Source: Gemmatimonadales bacterium UBA1120 (GTDB taxonomy: Bacteria; Gemmatimonadota; Gemmatimonadetes; Longimicrobiales; Gaopeijiaceae). From it: 50,906 bases of DNA. The notes beneath the pieces are model-generated. The model did not search any database. It was not told the DNA's origin and was given only the letters and a program-made list of their open reading frames with translations. Positions 9,625 through 18,981 of this stretch are shown in pieces (position 1 is the first letter of the stretch; each line of letters opens with the position of its first letter). The position numbers and the translations under genes were made by a program. The stretch lies in the NCBI GenBank assembly GCA_002313925.1, contig DCAZ01000112.1, forward strand, positions 1-50,906, given 5' to 3'.

Positions 9625-9736
9625 AGCGCCAGTTTGTTATCAAATACAAAAAATTACTTGATCTCTCAAGTTTGTAGCCTCGATCTGCATTCGCTTTCCA
9701 AAAAACCGCTACGGCCTACTCTGGGGCCTATCACTT

Positions 9737-11794
9737 CTAGCTGATCGGTGTCCCGACCTTATATCGGTCGAACCAAGCCACAGTGTTGATAACCTTGGCG
9801 ATCAACTGACTGGGTCGGTTTGAGATGTTGTGATAGGCTCCAGGAATCTGTACGAGTGCAGTATCGACACGCCTGAGTATCAAGGCATGGTATAGTTGCT
9901 TGGCCTCCGAAAGAGGTGTACGTAGATCTGCCGTACCCACCATGACCATGGTCGGCGTCTCTATATCACCTACCACCGAAAGTGGAGAGAAGTCCCAATA
10001 TACTTCGGGGTTCTCCCATGGCGTGCCGGGATACCGACGGTGCATGTACCCATTGTAGTTGTCCGCTACAAGGGTTTTACTGATCCAGTTAACTACAGGT
10101 TTGGTCACCACGGCAGCACGGAACCGGTTTGTGTGACCAACAATCCATGCTGTCATGATTCCACCAGCGCTACCTCCCGTCACATAAAGCTGATCCTCAT
10201 CGATGTAGCCCCTTTTGATCACTGCATCGACCGCAGAGATGAGGTCATCGTAATCGTTGCCCGGATAATCGTGATAGAGCAAATCGCCAAACTCTTCCCC
10301 GTAGCCAGTACTGCCTCGTGGGTTTGAGTACACGACCACAAAACCCGCTGAAGCATACAGTTGGAACTCGCCCGCAAAGCGGTCACCATAATTGGACACC
10401 GGACCGCCATGGATCTCCAAAAGCAGCGGATACTGGCTGCCTGGATCGAAGTCCGGGGGGTGCAATATCCACGACTGAATAGGGCGGCCGTCGTGCGACG
10501 ACTCCGTCCAGAACATTTCAGCTGTAGCTAACTGTGTCCGGCTCTTCAGATCACCATTCAGATTTGTGATCCTGCGTTGTCGGCCATCAGGGGTTACTAG
10601 GGCCACTTCACTCGGATCGTCCGACCGTGTGTATGTAAAGGCTAGAGTGCCATCCCGAGCAACTGAGTAGTTACCGCCACCATAGGCTCGCCCTACAGAC
10701 GTACCGCCCAAATGCTCAGCCACAACCCTCCAGTCTCCTGCCGTGGTCGTAAAGCCAACCTTGGTAATGCCTTCATCTTCATAGCTGAAGTAGACTCCAC
10801 TGCCGTCAGCGGCCCAAGCCAAACCCGTCACCGACCGGTCTAATTCGTTCAAAAGCAGACTCTTTCCTGAACCATCTGCTCGCATCAGGTGAAGATCCTG
10901 GGTTTGGTATGTACGCACCCGATCTTCAAAGCTCGTGAAAGCCACACTAGAACCATCTGGAGACACTACCTGTCCACCATCAGGCCCGTTACGACTGGTT
11001 AGAGGGACAGTGACTCCGTCATTAAGAGAAATCTGGTATATATCGCTCTGGTCTAACTCCCATTCCCAACCCGGACGTCGGTTAGCATTGAACAAAATTG
11101 ATCGCCCATCAGCTCCCCAGACCGGTGCTCCATGTTGAAACTCTCCAGAGGTAACCTGGCGGGCGGATCCCCCATCAGCTGGAATAACGAAGATGTGTCG
11201 GAAGCCCGGCTCGATGACACCGCTACCATCGGCTTCATGGCGCACTCGTGTCTCCACAATCGGTGGGTCAGCCCATTCAGCCCCTGCAGGCTTCGCTGGC
11301 ATAGCTGCAAACACGGGCCGTGCCTCTGGCACCAGCATAGTAAACGCGATCTGCCTTCCGTCAGGAGACCACGCTATACCGCCAGGTGAACGCTCCAGTT
11401 GGGTAAGGCGAGCAATCTGTCCGGTCGCCACCCAATAAACATAGATCTCGCTACCCTCCGTGCTTCCGGAAACAAAAGCGATACGGGTTCCGTCAGGAGA
11501 CCAGCGTGGTGAGGACTCAGATCGGTCCTCGCTCGTCAACTTTCTATGGCTGGACCCATCAGTGTTTACCAGCCACAACCGACCTTCACGACGGTCCCGC
11601 ATGATGCTCATTGAGTATCGTACGTACGCCACCATTGTGGCATCCGGAGAGATCTGGACGTCTGATGCATACTCGATCTCAAAGATGTCTTCGTTAACAA
11701 GCGGAGACTGCTGGGCATGCAGTGTAATCACCCCGAAAATTGTAGCCGTCAAAACAAGGGTGCTGGACACCCCGAACAGTATCAGCTTTTTCAC
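9737..11794 (-). CDS. Secreted S9-family serine peptidase (acylaminoacyl-peptidase/DPP-like)
   Basis: About 685 residues from GTG 11794-11792. I chose that start because GGGAGG lies five bases upstream and the protein then begins VKKLILFGVSSTLVLTATIF, a clean Sec signal ending LHAQ. A start 15 codons upstream adds a polar stretch that would spoil the signal. The N-terminal half is a beta-propeller with PD40-type repeats (WSPDGTRIAF, WSPDGRQIAF, SPDGSSVAF). The C-terminal half is the alpha/beta-hydrolase domain. It holds the nucleophile in GGSAGG near residue 541, an Asp in VGTADLRTP and a His in GAYHNIS near the C-terminus. It probably degrades oligopeptides in the periplasm. It is downstream of the pgeF/CxxC pair on the same strand but has its own leader region. 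Confidence 0.9.
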   Translation of the reverse strand: MKKLILFGVSSTLVLTATIFGVITLHAQQSPLVNEDIFEIEYASDVQISPDATMVAYVRYSMSIMRDRREGRLWLVNTDGSSHRKLTSEDRSESSPRWSPDGTRIAFVSGSTEGSEIYVYWVATGQIARLTQLERSPGGIAWSPDGRQIAFTMLVPEARPVFAAMPAKPAGAEWADPPIVETRVRHEADGSGVIEPGFRHIFVIPADGGSARQVTSGEFQHGAPVWGADGRSILFNANRRPGWEWELDQSDIYQISLNDGVTVPLTSRNGPDGGQVVSPDGSSVAFTSFEDRVRTYQTQDLHLMRADGSGKSLLLNELDRSVTGLAWAADGSGVYFSYEDEGITKVGFTTTAGDWRVVAEHLGGTSVGRAYGGGNYSVARDGTLAFTYTRSDDPSEVALVTPDGRQRRITNLNGDLKSRTQLATAEMFWTESSHDGRPIQSWILHPPDFDPGSQYPLLLEIHGGPVSNYGDRFAGEFQLYASAGFVVVYSNPRGSTGYGEEFGDLLYHDYPGNDYDDLISAVDAVIKRGYIDEDQLYVTGGSAGGIMTAWIVGHTNRFRAAVVTKPVVNWISKTLVADNYNGYMHRRYPGTPWENPEVYWDFSPLSVVGDIETPTMVMVGTADLRTPLSEAKQLYHALILRRVDTALVQIPGAYHNISNRPSQLIAKVINTVAWFDRYKVGTPIS

Positions 11795-11892
11795 AGAAGC
11801 CTCCCTCTCGTTATTAGGAGTAGAAGGTATGTCGAGCATCCTATGCAGGGGAGGTAATCAATATCACCTGCCCGCTGTGAGCGCCGACTACA

Positions 11893-11923
11893 GCCCTGCC
11901 CCTTAAGATTCCGGATGCAGGGC
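11893..11923 (-). terminator. Inverted repeat after the pgeF/CxxC gene pair
   Basis: GCCCTGC at 11893-11899 pairs with GCAGGGC at 11917-11923 around a 17-base loop. It begins four bases past the stop of the small CxxC gene. There is no T run after it on the minus strand, so the terminator role is tentative. Confidence 0.3.
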
Positions 11924-11926
11924 AGC

Positions 11927-12145
11927 TCATTCCTCACACGACGACTCGCTGCCAGCGTCATAGCCTTCACAGCTTAGTACAGGTAAAACTGGGTATTTCG
12001 GGTAACGCGGATCTTTCTTCGATAGGCTACAAAGATGAAAGTTTGATCCAACTCTATTACGGGTTATCCGCCGGTTTACGCAAAGTTCGCATAGGCCGGC
12101 CCACACTTGCGATGGCTGTGGTTTATTTGAGTGCTCGGCATTCAC
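11927..12145 (-). CDS. Small Cys-rich (CxxC) conserved hypothetical protein
   Basis: A 72-residue protein with Cys19 and Cys22 (LCELC), a basic patch (NRRITRNRVGSNFHLC), the segment DPRYPKYPVLPVLSC and a Cys-containing tail. The spacing C-x2-C ... C ... C suggests a zinc knuckle or small zinc ribbon. I recall similar short proteins of the form CxxC...RGS.F..C...D.R.PKYP.LPV..C from Gemmatimonadota and actinobacteria, all without assigned function. Its GTG start overlaps the TGA stop of the pgeF gene as GTGA, so it is translationally coupled to it. That coupling and the non-random Cys/Pro pattern are why I regard it as real. Function unknown. Confidence 0.65.
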   Translation of the reverse strand: MNAEHSNKPQPSQVWAGLCELCVNRRITRNRVGSNFHLCSLSKKDPRYPKYPVLPVLSCEGYDAGSESSCEE

Positions 12146-12975
12146 GGTCTCAAGCCTATATATGAAACCTGTCTGCCCATGTCTCCGGCGCGATGTGAGA
12201 AGAGGTCACTCTCAGTGCAGCGGGTACAGTGGTCCGAGACTGTGATATTCGTCAAAGGAATTCCCGTCTTATCTGCCTTTTGAGCAAGAATTTTACGGAG
12301 ATCTATCGGACTGGGCCGCCGTGGTATTGGCTGACCAAGAACCTCGAAGACTTCTGTGCCAACCTCATAACACGCCCCACAGATCGAGGGCCCGAGATGC
12401 ATCATAAGATCCACTGGCCAAGAACCTGAGTGCTCTCTGAGCGCTCTGATACCACAATCCAGGATCCCAGCAGCAATACCTCGCCAACCCGCATGAAGAA
12501 CAGCGATTGCTCTTCGATCAGCATCCACAAGAAAAATCGGTACACAATCAGCTGTGGTCACTGCAAGGAGAACACCAGCCGAATTAGTCACATGGCCATC
12601 ACAGTCAGGGAATAGATTCAAGCCAGCCGAAGCAGTTTCATGCGTGAAAATCTTGGTTCCGTGGACTTGGTGCCCATGCGCTATACTGGTTGCGCCGGTA
12701 ACATCCAGCAGAGTTGACCAGTTCTTTTGCACAGATTCAGTCGACGATCCACCGCTGAGGAAACCAAAATCGTATAGGACCCCATCTACACTTCGTATCG
12801 TGCATCCCTGACAGAGCCATGGAAACCGCTCCATCCATACTGGATGGACCAGCCCCAAGGAAGGAATGGCAAGCACCTCTGTAACCGAGGTCACTTTATG
12901 ATTTGAGCCAAAGATAGCATTTGAAGTGCAGACATTAGTAACGAGGGTACAACCGACAAGAACCAAAGGTGGCAA
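12142..12975 (-). CDS. pgeF: PgeF/YfiH-type polyphenol oxidase-family protein (peptidoglycan editing factor)
   Basis: The family is cytoplasmic. In E. coli it removes wrongly incorporated L-Ser from UDP-MurNAc precursors, and it is also reported as a purine nucleoside phosphorylase/laccase-like enzyme. The metal triad is visible: His105 in HGHQVHGTKIF, Cys144 in TTADCVPIFLVD and His161 in LHAGWRG, with the conserved LGPSICGACYEVG later. The start is uncertain. TTG 12975-12973 has a nearby GGAG but adds about 27 hydrophobic and polar residues not typical of the family. In-frame GTG codons at 12894 and 12876 would begin at VTSVTEVLAIPSLGL, which resembles family N-termini more and leaves room for a divergent promoter with sucA. 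The stop overlaps the small CxxC gene. Confidence 0.82.
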   Translation of the reverse strand: MPPLVLVGCTLVTNVCTSNAIFGSNHKVTSVTEVLAIPSLGLVHPVWMERFPWLCQGCTIRSVDGVLYDFGFLSGGSSTESVQKNWSTLLDVTGATSIAHGHQVHGTKIFTHETASAGLNLFPDCDGHVTNSAGVLLAVTTADCVPIFLVDADRRAIAVLHAGWRGIAAGILDCGIRALREHSGSWPVDLMMHLGPSICGACYEVGTEVFEVLGQPIPRRPSPIDLRKILAQKADKTGIPLTNITVSDHCTRCTESDLFSHRAGDMGRQVSYIGLRP

Positions 12976-13015
12976 CGCACTCCAACCCCTTGGAAAAATA
13001 AAGTAACTTTAGGTG

Positions 13016-15841
13016 ATGGACGAATCGCTCTTCGAAGGTCAAAATGCTGCCTACGTCCAGGCCATGCTCGAGGAGTACGCTCGTAACCCGGAAGCAGTCT
13101 CATCAGAGTGGCGTAAGCTCTTCGAGGAAAAGACTTCCGCAACAACACTAGAAGCGCCATCTGTACCTGACACTCCACCCCACGGTACTGGTGCTGCCCC
13201 AACCCCCAGTCCAGTCCGCGTAACAGCCTCTTCTGAGGCTGCCGAACATCTACGTCGGGTTCTCCCTGTTGTCTCCCGTGCAACGGCACTCGTTCAAGCT
13301 TTCCGGGATCATGGTCACCAACTTGCGCGCATTGACCCACTCGGTACTGAGCCACCAGGCCATCCACAACTCTCACCAGCATTCTTCGGTACGTCGATGG
13401 AGGAGTTGTCCGAACTACCCGCCTCACTGGTCATGGAAGGCGACAGTGAAGACAAGTCGGTAGCTGACGCACTAAACGCTCTCGTCGCAGTTTATGCTGG
13501 CTCGATCGGTTATGAGTTCGAACACCTGGATGACCACGTAAAGGTTGGTTGGCTTTGGGACCAAGTTGAGTCGGAGTCACACTTTCCTAGAATGAATGCG
13601 ACCGAAAAATCTAAACTTCTTAGGCACCTCTCGGAGGCGGAGGGCTTGGAACAATTCCTACACAAAGCCTATCTCGGCCAGAAGCGGTTCTCGCTTGAGG
13701 GGACTGATGCTTTGGTGCCAATGCTGCACTTGGTGATTGAGAAAATTGCCCAGGCTGGAGGTCAAGAAGTCATACTCGGTATGGCTCACCGGGGACGCCT
13801 GAACATTCTGACGCACATCGTCGGTATATCATATGGTGAACTCCTAGCAGAATTTGAAGGACCCTCCTATCAGGGCGGGCAACTTGATATCTCCGGTACG
13901 GGAGACGTTAAGTACCATCACGGTGCACGAGGAACTCGTGATATCGATGGCCTCGGCACAATCAGGATTGAGCTTGCACCAAATCCGAGCCACTTAGAGT
14001 TCATTAACCCAGTGATCGCAGGTATGGCTCGCTCGCGTCAATTCAAGACAACTGGGAATGACACCTCACCTGACACCCACTCTGTCGTCCCCATCTTGAT
14101 CCACGGAGACGCAGCTTTCGCTGCGGAAGGCGTCGTCGCAGAGACACTCAATTTGGCCCGACTTAATGGTTATGGCGTGGGTGGGACAATCCACTTCATA
14201 CTCAATAACCAAGTTGGGTTTACGACTGACCCGCGGGATGGGCGTTCGACCATGTACGCGAGTGATCTCGCAAAAGGTTATGGCATTCCCGTGCTACATG
14301 TGAATGCTGACGATGCAGAGGCTTGTCTAGCAGCAGTGCGCTTAGCTGCCGCATACCGATCACATTTTGAGGATGATTTTGTGATCGACCTAGTTGGCTA
14401 TCGACGCTACGGACACAATGAGGGAGACGAACCCGCGTACACTCAACCCCTAGAGTACGAGAACATCGCGAATCATCCGACAGTGCGAGCGATTTACGCT
14501 GATCAGCTTGCTACTGAAGCCACTATATCTCAGGAAGAAGCCAGTGCCATACAGGATGCAATAGCGAGCAAACTTAGGAAAGCTCAGGACAGAGTTCGCG
14601 AGTACGAGCCAGTCTCCGATGATACTCCGGATGATGAGCGCGAGGTGCCGGTAGTCCCCCGTGATACCGGTGTTCCATTCAAGACACTCGCAGAAATCAA
14701 CGCGGCGACAGTCCAATTCCCGGACGATTTCACTCCTCATCCAAAACTCTGGCGCCAACTTGAACCAAGGACTGACAACTTCTCGCCTGCCTATTCGCTT
14801 GATTGGGGACACGCTGAGATACTTGCCCTTGGATCACTGCTGAAAGAAGGCATCCCGATTCGGCTTACCGGACAGGATACCCAGCGTGGAACATTCAGCC
14901 ACAGGCATATGGTCTTGCACGACGTAAAGACCGGAGCTGTCTGCACGCCACTCGATCAGGTATCAGGCACTCGCCTAGAAGTCTACAACTCTCCGCTCAC
15001 TGAAACAGCCGTCATTGGATTCGAGTATGGCTACTCAGTTGGTGCAGACAGCGATGTTGTGCTTTGGGAAGCTCAATTCGGCGACTTTGTGAACGTAGGC
15101 CAGGTTATGATTGACCAGTTTCTTTCATCTGGACTCACGAAGTGGGGGCAATACTCACGATTGACGCTTCTGCTCCCACACGGCTATGAAGGTCAGGGGC
15201 CAGAGCACTCAAGCGCTCGAATTGAGCGGTTTCTGCAGCTGTGTGCCGAAGGCAACATGCGGGTCACCTACCCGACTACTCCCGCTCAGTACTTCCATCT
15301 ACTCCGCCGTCAGGCCCTCCGGCGACCCGAGCGGCCCATGATCGTGATGACCCCCAAAAGCCTGCTACGGCATGGTATGGCTTCATCCAAGGTATCCGAG
15401 CTTCTTGAGGGTGGGTTTAGGCAGGTAATCGAGGACACAACAATCGAGGATCACAGTCAGGTCAAACGGCTCATACTCTGCACTGGAAAGGTCTTTTACG
15501 ATGTGCAGGGACACCCGAGGCGTACCGAAGCCAACTCGACGGCAATCGCTAGAATGGAGCTCTTATACCCATTTCCTGAAACTGCCCTAGAGGAACTTCT
15601 CATGCGCTATCCCAACCTCGAGAAAGTCTTCTGGATGCAGGAAGAACCCCGCAATATGGGCGCGCTTACATTCGTCGGGCCACGCCTACGTACAATCGTA
15701 CCGCGAGACTTGCCTCTCGCTTATGTAGCGCGCCCGGAACGCGCGAGCCCAGCTGAAGGAAAGGCTACGGATCATGCGGCCCAGCAAGCCGAACTAGTAC
15801 TGGAAGCTCTGGGTTTCCAGGGAGAGATTACCGACAGATAG
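13016..15841 (+). CDS. sucA: 2-oxoglutarate dehydrogenase E1 component
   Basis: A 941-residue thiamine-diphosphate E1o of normal length. It decarboxylates 2-oxoglutarate and passes succinyl to the E2 lipoyl domain (TCA cycle, cytoplasm). The N-terminus (DESLFEGQNAAYVQAMLEEY) is the family E2-docking segment. The E1 core includes MAHRGRLNIL, the ThDP/Mg segment GDAAFAAEGVVAETLNLA and GGTIHFILNNQVGFTT. The C-terminal transketolase-like domain has GQDTQRGTFSHRHMVLHD and HGYEGQGPEHSSARIERFLQ. ATG 13016 is preferred over the immediately preceding GTG 13013; neither has a strong Shine-Dalgarno sequence. There is no N-terminal E2 (Kgd-type) fusion. sucB and lpd are not adjacent: the next gene converges from the other strand with only 15 bases between stops. 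Confidence 0.97.
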   Translation: MDESLFEGQNAAYVQAMLEEYARNPEAVSSEWRKLFEEKTSATTLEAPSVPDTPPHGTGAAPTPSPVRVTASSEAAEHLRRVLPVVSRATALVQAFRDHGHQLARIDPLGTEPPGHPQLSPAFFGTSMEELSELPASLVMEGDSEDKSVADALNALVAVYAGSIGYEFEHLDDHVKVGWLWDQVESESHFPRMNATEKSKLLRHLSEAEGLEQFLHKAYLGQKRFSLEGTDALVPMLHLVIEKIAQAGGQEVILGMAHRGRLNILTHIVGISYGELLAEFEGPSYQGGQLDISGTGDVKYHHGARGTRDIDGLGTIRIELAPNPSHLEFINPVIAGMARSRQFKTTGNDTSPDTHSVVPILIHGDAAFAAEGVVAETLNLARLNGYGVGGTIHFILNNQVGFTTDPRDGRSTMYASDLAKGYGIPVLHVNADDAEACLAAVRLAAAYRSHFEDDFVIDLVGYRRYGHNEGDEPAYTQPLEYENIANHPTVRAIYADQLATEATISQEEASAIQDAIASKLRKAQDRVREYEPVSDDTPDDEREVPVVPRDTGVPFKTLAEINAATVQFPDDFTPHPKLWRQLEPRTDNFSPAYSLDWGHAEILALGSLLKEGIPIRLTGQDTQRGTFSHRHMVLHDVKTGAVCTPLDQVSGTRLEVYNSPLTETAVIGFEYGYSVGADSDVVLWEAQFGDFVNVGQVMIDQFLSSGLTKWGQYSRLTLLLPHGYEGQGPEHSSARIERFLQLCAEGNMRVTYPTTPAQYFHLLRRQALRRPERPMIVMTPKSLLRHGMASSKVSELLEGGFRQVIEDTTIEDHSQVKRLILCTGKVFYDVQGHPRRTEANSTAIARMELLYPFPETALEELLMRYPNLEKVFWMQEEPRNMGALTFVGPRLRTIVPRDLPLAYVARPERASPAEGKATDHAAQQAELVLEALGFQGEITDR

Positions 15842-15856
15842 GGAACCCTTACCTAC

Positions 15857-16846
15857 TCACCATGTTAGCAAGATTTTCCCGAAATTCCGGTTCTCTTCCA
15901 TATATCTATGCGCGGCCTGTGCTTCACCTGCCGGGAATGCACAATCAACCACAGACTTCAACTCACCCATCTCGAAGCCTGGCAACACCTCCAGCTCAAA
16001 AGCGCGAGCAAGATCCACCTTTTCATTGTGTGGACGATCTCGCAACGTCGTTCCCCGAATTGAGCCTCGTCGGACCATCAGAGATCGCAAGTCAATTTCC
16101 GCCTTAGCCCCAGCGGGTACACCAACCACAATGTGACGTCCCCGGCTAGCAAGCACCTTCTGGTTACCCTTGAGGTATGCCCCGCCAACAAGATCAAGAA
16201 TCACGTTAACGCCCAATCCATCAGTGATCTCGAGCACCCTATTTGGCCAGACTTCATCTCCTAAGACTTTGTGCTCCAACCCAAGTGCTGCCGCAGCCGC
16301 TAGTTTTGCTTCGGTTCGAGATGTCCCGATCACGACAGCTCCAACTCGGAGAGCTAGCTGGAGTGTTGCAGTGCCAACGCCGCTTCCTACTGCGTGGACC
16401 AGAAGGCTCTCATCCATGCAAAGCCCCTCCTGAAGAAACACGGCGTCATAAGCAGTCATAAAAACTTCTGGAATAGCACCGGCTTCGACCGGATCCAAGC
16501 CATGGGGTATCCTTACTGCAGTCGCCGCTGGAACGACCACGTACTCAGCGTATGCACCTCCACCGGTAATACCCATCACCGCTTGACCGACAGCAAGGGT
16601 ATCGACCTCCTCACCTATAGTCTCAATTACACCTGAATATTCGAGACCAGGGATGTCTTCAGGATACCCTCGTGGTGGAGGGTAAAGCCCACGGCGCTGG
16701 AGCAGATCTGCACGATTCAATCCAGAAGAAGCCACACGGACCAGGATGTCCGTCCCGCCAGGAGTCGGGCGCTCTACATCCCGTAACTCAAGTACCTCAA
16801 CCCCTCCCGGCTGCGTGATAACCACTGCTTTCATCGATTCACTCAT
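15857..16846 (-). CDS. Zinc-independent NAD(P)H quinone oxidoreductase (PIG3-like MDR family)
   Basis: A 329-residue medium-chain reductase/dehydrogenase. It contains the N-terminal GroES-like domain (MKAVVITQPGGVEVLELRDV, then SSGLNRADLLQRRGLYPPP), which is characteristic of the PIG3/quinone reductase branch. The nucleotide-binding domain follows with VHAVGSGVGTATLQLA. No catalytic or structural zinc cysteines are present, which separates it from alcohol dehydrogenases. It probably reduces quinones or other reactive carbonyl compounds with NADPH. Starts at ATG 16846 or at the internal ATG four codons later are both possible; the latter matches the family's MKAVV start better. It converges with sucA and is divergent from the exonuclease gene. 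Confidence 0.88.
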   Translation of the reverse strand: MSESMKAVVITQPGGVEVLELRDVERPTPGGTDILVRVASSGLNRADLLQRRGLYPPPRGYPEDIPGLEYSGVIETIGEEVDTLAVGQAVMGITGGGAYAEYVVVPAATAVRIPHGLDPVEAGAIPEVFMTAYDAVFLQEGLCMDESLLVHAVGSGVGTATLQLALRVGAVVIGTSRTEAKLAAAAALGLEHKVLGDEVWPNRVLEITDGLGVNVILDLVGGAYLKGNQKVLASRGRHIVVGVPAGAKAEIDLRSLMVRRGSIRGTTLRDRPHNEKVDLARAFELEVLPGFEMGELKSVVDCAFPAGEAQAAHRYMEENRNFGKILLTW

Positions 16847-16897
16847 GATCTTAGTACTGTAGTCCTCTTTGAATTACCTGACTAACTTGGCCTTGCT

Positions 16898-17677
16898 ATG
16901 CATCTACCTCTAGAACTCGACCGCCCCCTGGTCTTTTTTGACCTTGAGACCACTGGCCTCGATGTCAAAAACGATTGCATTGTGGAACTGGCACTAATCA
17001 AAGTCACGCCCCAAGGAGACGTTATCGAGCGCGTGCGCCGATTTAATCCGGGCGTACCGATTCCGGCTGAAGTTACCGCTATTCACGGTATAACGGACCA
17101 AGATGTCGCGAACGAACCAACATTCTGTTTGCGGGCGAAGAGCCTGGCCGCCCTCATTGAAGATGCGGATCTGGCAGGCTTCAATATACGAGGTTTTGAC
17201 CTACATATGCTGGTCGCGGAATTCAAGCGATGTGGGATTAACCTCGAGGTCCGCAACCGTCGGCTAATTGATATGCAGAACATCTTCCACCGTGAAGAGC
17301 CAAGAGATCTTTCCGCGGCAGCCCAGTTCTACCTCGGAAGGACACATGAGGAAGCACATCAGGCGCTCGGTGATATCCGCACAACTGCAGCCGTGCTTAG
17401 CGCACAACTCGAGCGATACCCTCACATACCTCAGGATGTCGAGGGACTACATAATTATTGTGATGAGATCAGACCTTTTCGGACTGGGATAGACTTATGG
17501 TTTAGTGGACCTCCCGAAGAAAGAGTCTTCATAAAAGGTAAGAATAAGGGACGGAAGCTCTCCGAAATCGCTCAGACAAGCCCCGACTACCTGCTCTGGA
17601 TGCTCCGTGACATCGACGATCTAGACGAAGAAGTCGTGGCAGTCCTCAAGCAAGCACTCGATATGCCTGTACAATGA
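16898..17677 (+). CDS. DnaQ-like DEDDh 3'-5' exonuclease with ExoX-type C-terminus
   Basis: 259 residues. The exonuclease fold has all five DEDDh residues: Asp15 and Glu17 (FFDLETTGLD), Asp101 (RGFDLHML), His154 and Asp159 (HEEAHQALGDIRTT). The N-terminal domain resembles the polymerase III epsilon proofreading subunit. The C-terminal 60 residues (FIKGKNKGRKLSEIAQTSPD, followed by a Tyr/Leu/Trp-rich segment) match the small domain found in exodeoxyribonuclease X-like proteins. It is therefore more likely a stand-alone repair or DNA-trimming exonuclease than the replicative proofreader. Start ATG 16898 lacks an obvious Shine-Dalgarno sequence. It is followed by the lipoprotein genes after 109 bases. 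Confidence 0.88.
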   Translation: MHLPLELDRPLVFFDLETTGLDVKNDCIVELALIKVTPQGDVIERVRRFNPGVPIPAEVTAIHGITDQDVANEPTFCLRAKSLAALIEDADLAGFNIRGFDLHMLVAEFKRCGINLEVRNRRLIDMQNIFHREEPRDLSAAAQFYLGRTHEEAHQALGDIRTTAAVLSAQLERYPHIPQDVEGLHNYCDEIRPFRTGIDLWFSGPPEERVFIKGKNKGRKLSEIAQTSPDYLLWMLRDIDDLDEEVVAVLKQALDMPVQ

Positions 17678-17786
17678 TTGTCCTTCAACGCAGCAGAACC
17701 TGGAAGCAACTGAAGATGAAATCTCTCAAACGACATCTGGTTAGTGCACTCTTTTCTGAAGTTAAAGCAGGCGTGGAGCTCTAGAG

Positions 17787-18428
17787 ATGACCTCACGATT
17801 CAATACCGTATTGTCAGCTGTCCTGGTCCTAGGGTGTACTGGCACGTCACCGGAGACAGAAGGCGCAACGGATGACACCCTGCCAGCCAGCGCAGCTGGT
17901 GTCGTCTTCGGGCAGGCCCCCGCAGCTGCCGGTGGCATCCCCTCTGTCGTCATGCTGTCGCCTGCATCTGGGGAGGACAATAGTGCCCCAGTCTTCGACC
18001 CTAATCCCATGATCGACCAATTTGGGCTCGTCTTTTCTCCGAGCATTCTCCTGATAGGAATGGGCCAGAGCGTAACCTTCACCAACAGCGAAAGTCTCGC
18101 CCATAACGTTAATCTGCGGCAGATCGCGACCGATGCTATGGTGCTGAACGTAGATACAGACCCAACTGAAAGCGCACAGTACACATTCGATGAATCGGGT
18201 GGCTACGATGTAAGATGCGATGTACACCCCGGCATGACTGCGTTTGTGTTTGCTTCACCAACACCCTACACGGTCTTCGCCAACTTAGATGGAGAGTTTA
18301 CTCTCTCGGATGTGCCTCCAGGCTCTTACACGCTCACGGTGTGGAGTACCGATGAGGCACTTAACAGCGAACGAACTGTAGAAGTGGGTGAAGGACGAAC
18401 AGAGCTCGACGCTGGACCCGTGAGCTAA
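17787..18428 (+). CDS. Cupredoxin-domain lipoprotein
   Basis: 213 residues with a lipoprotein signal (SAVLVLGC, lipidated Cys17) and a Ser/Thr/Ala-rich linker. A cupredoxin domain spans about residues 80-155. Type-1 copper ligands are all in place: His106 (SLAHNVNL), then Cys144, His147 and Met150 (RCDVHPGM). After it comes a carboxypeptidase-regulatory-like beta module (GEFTLSDVPPGSYTLTVWST), a usual add-on in secreted proteins. A role as periplasmic membrane-anchored electron carrier or copper-binding protein follows from the copper site; the partner is unknown. GGAG lies eight bases before ATG 17787. A second lipoprotein gene follows on the same strand. Confidence 0.85.
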   Translation: MTSRFNTVLSAVLVLGCTGTSPETEGATDDTLPASAAGVVFGQAPAAAGGIPSVVMLSPASGEDNSAPVFDPNPMIDQFGLVFSPSILLIGMGQSVTFTNSESLAHNVNLRQIATDAMVLNVDTDPTESAQYTFDESGGYDVRCDVHPGMTAFVFASPTPYTVFANLDGEFTLSDVPPGSYTLTVWSTDEALNSERTVEVGEGRTELDAGPVS

Positions 18429-18541
18429 CAGGTCAACAGGCGGGTTTGCTGCAGCCGGTTGCCATGCTCGAAGCCGATAGTAGATATTTTCAGTCAAGCA
18501 CACGCATCAGAAACCCTAAACTTTACCGAACCCAAGCATTC

Positions 18542-18958
18542 ATGAAAAAGCCCAGGCCCGGTCTCATCGTCGCGCTCGTGCTACCCTTCCTTGCAGGTTG
18601 TTTTACCACCTTTGCTCTCCCTGTCCCTGAACCCGCCGAACGCGGGGACACAGATGTGTATGGAGTGGTCTTAGGTGAAGGAGAGAACGCCGAAAGGGTA
18701 GAATTTGATCAGATCGATGATCTGCAATGGACCGAAGAGTCGCTCATCATAACTGGGATCGCCAAGAACTCTGACACGCCAGAAATATCTCAGGCCAGGG
18801 AATTTTCACTCGAAGATGTAAGCGCAATCTTGGTCAGGGACCTAGATCCTAACCGAACTTCAGGCATCATAGCTGCCTTGTTCCTCATCCCGATCTCGAT
18901 TTGGATGATTGTCGTCAGCGGACAATCAAGGGAAGGCTGCCCAATAGCGGAGTGCTGA
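18542..18958 (+). CDS. Small lipoprotein with C-terminal transmembrane helix, unknown function
   Basis: About 138 residues from ATG 18542 (MKKPRPGLIVALVLPFLAGC), a textbook lipoprotein signal with Cys20. An upstream in-frame start would add 32 residues in front of the signal and is rejected. The middle part (about 30-105) is polar and predicted beta-rich, with no motif I recognise. A hydrophobic segment near 109-126 (SGIIAALFLIPISIWMIVVS) looks membrane-spanning and is followed by a short tail with two Cys. It lies 113 bases downstream of the cupredoxin lipoprotein, same strand. No function can be given. Confidence 0.7.
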   Translation: MKKPRPGLIVALVLPFLAGCFTTFALPVPEPAERGDTDVYGVVLGEGENAERVEFDQIDDLQWTEESLIITGIAKNSDTPEISQAREFSLEDVSAILVRDLDPNRTSGIIAALFLIPISIWMIVVSGQSREGCPIAEC

Positions 18959-18981
18959 TAGAGAAGTAACTTACAAGTGTT

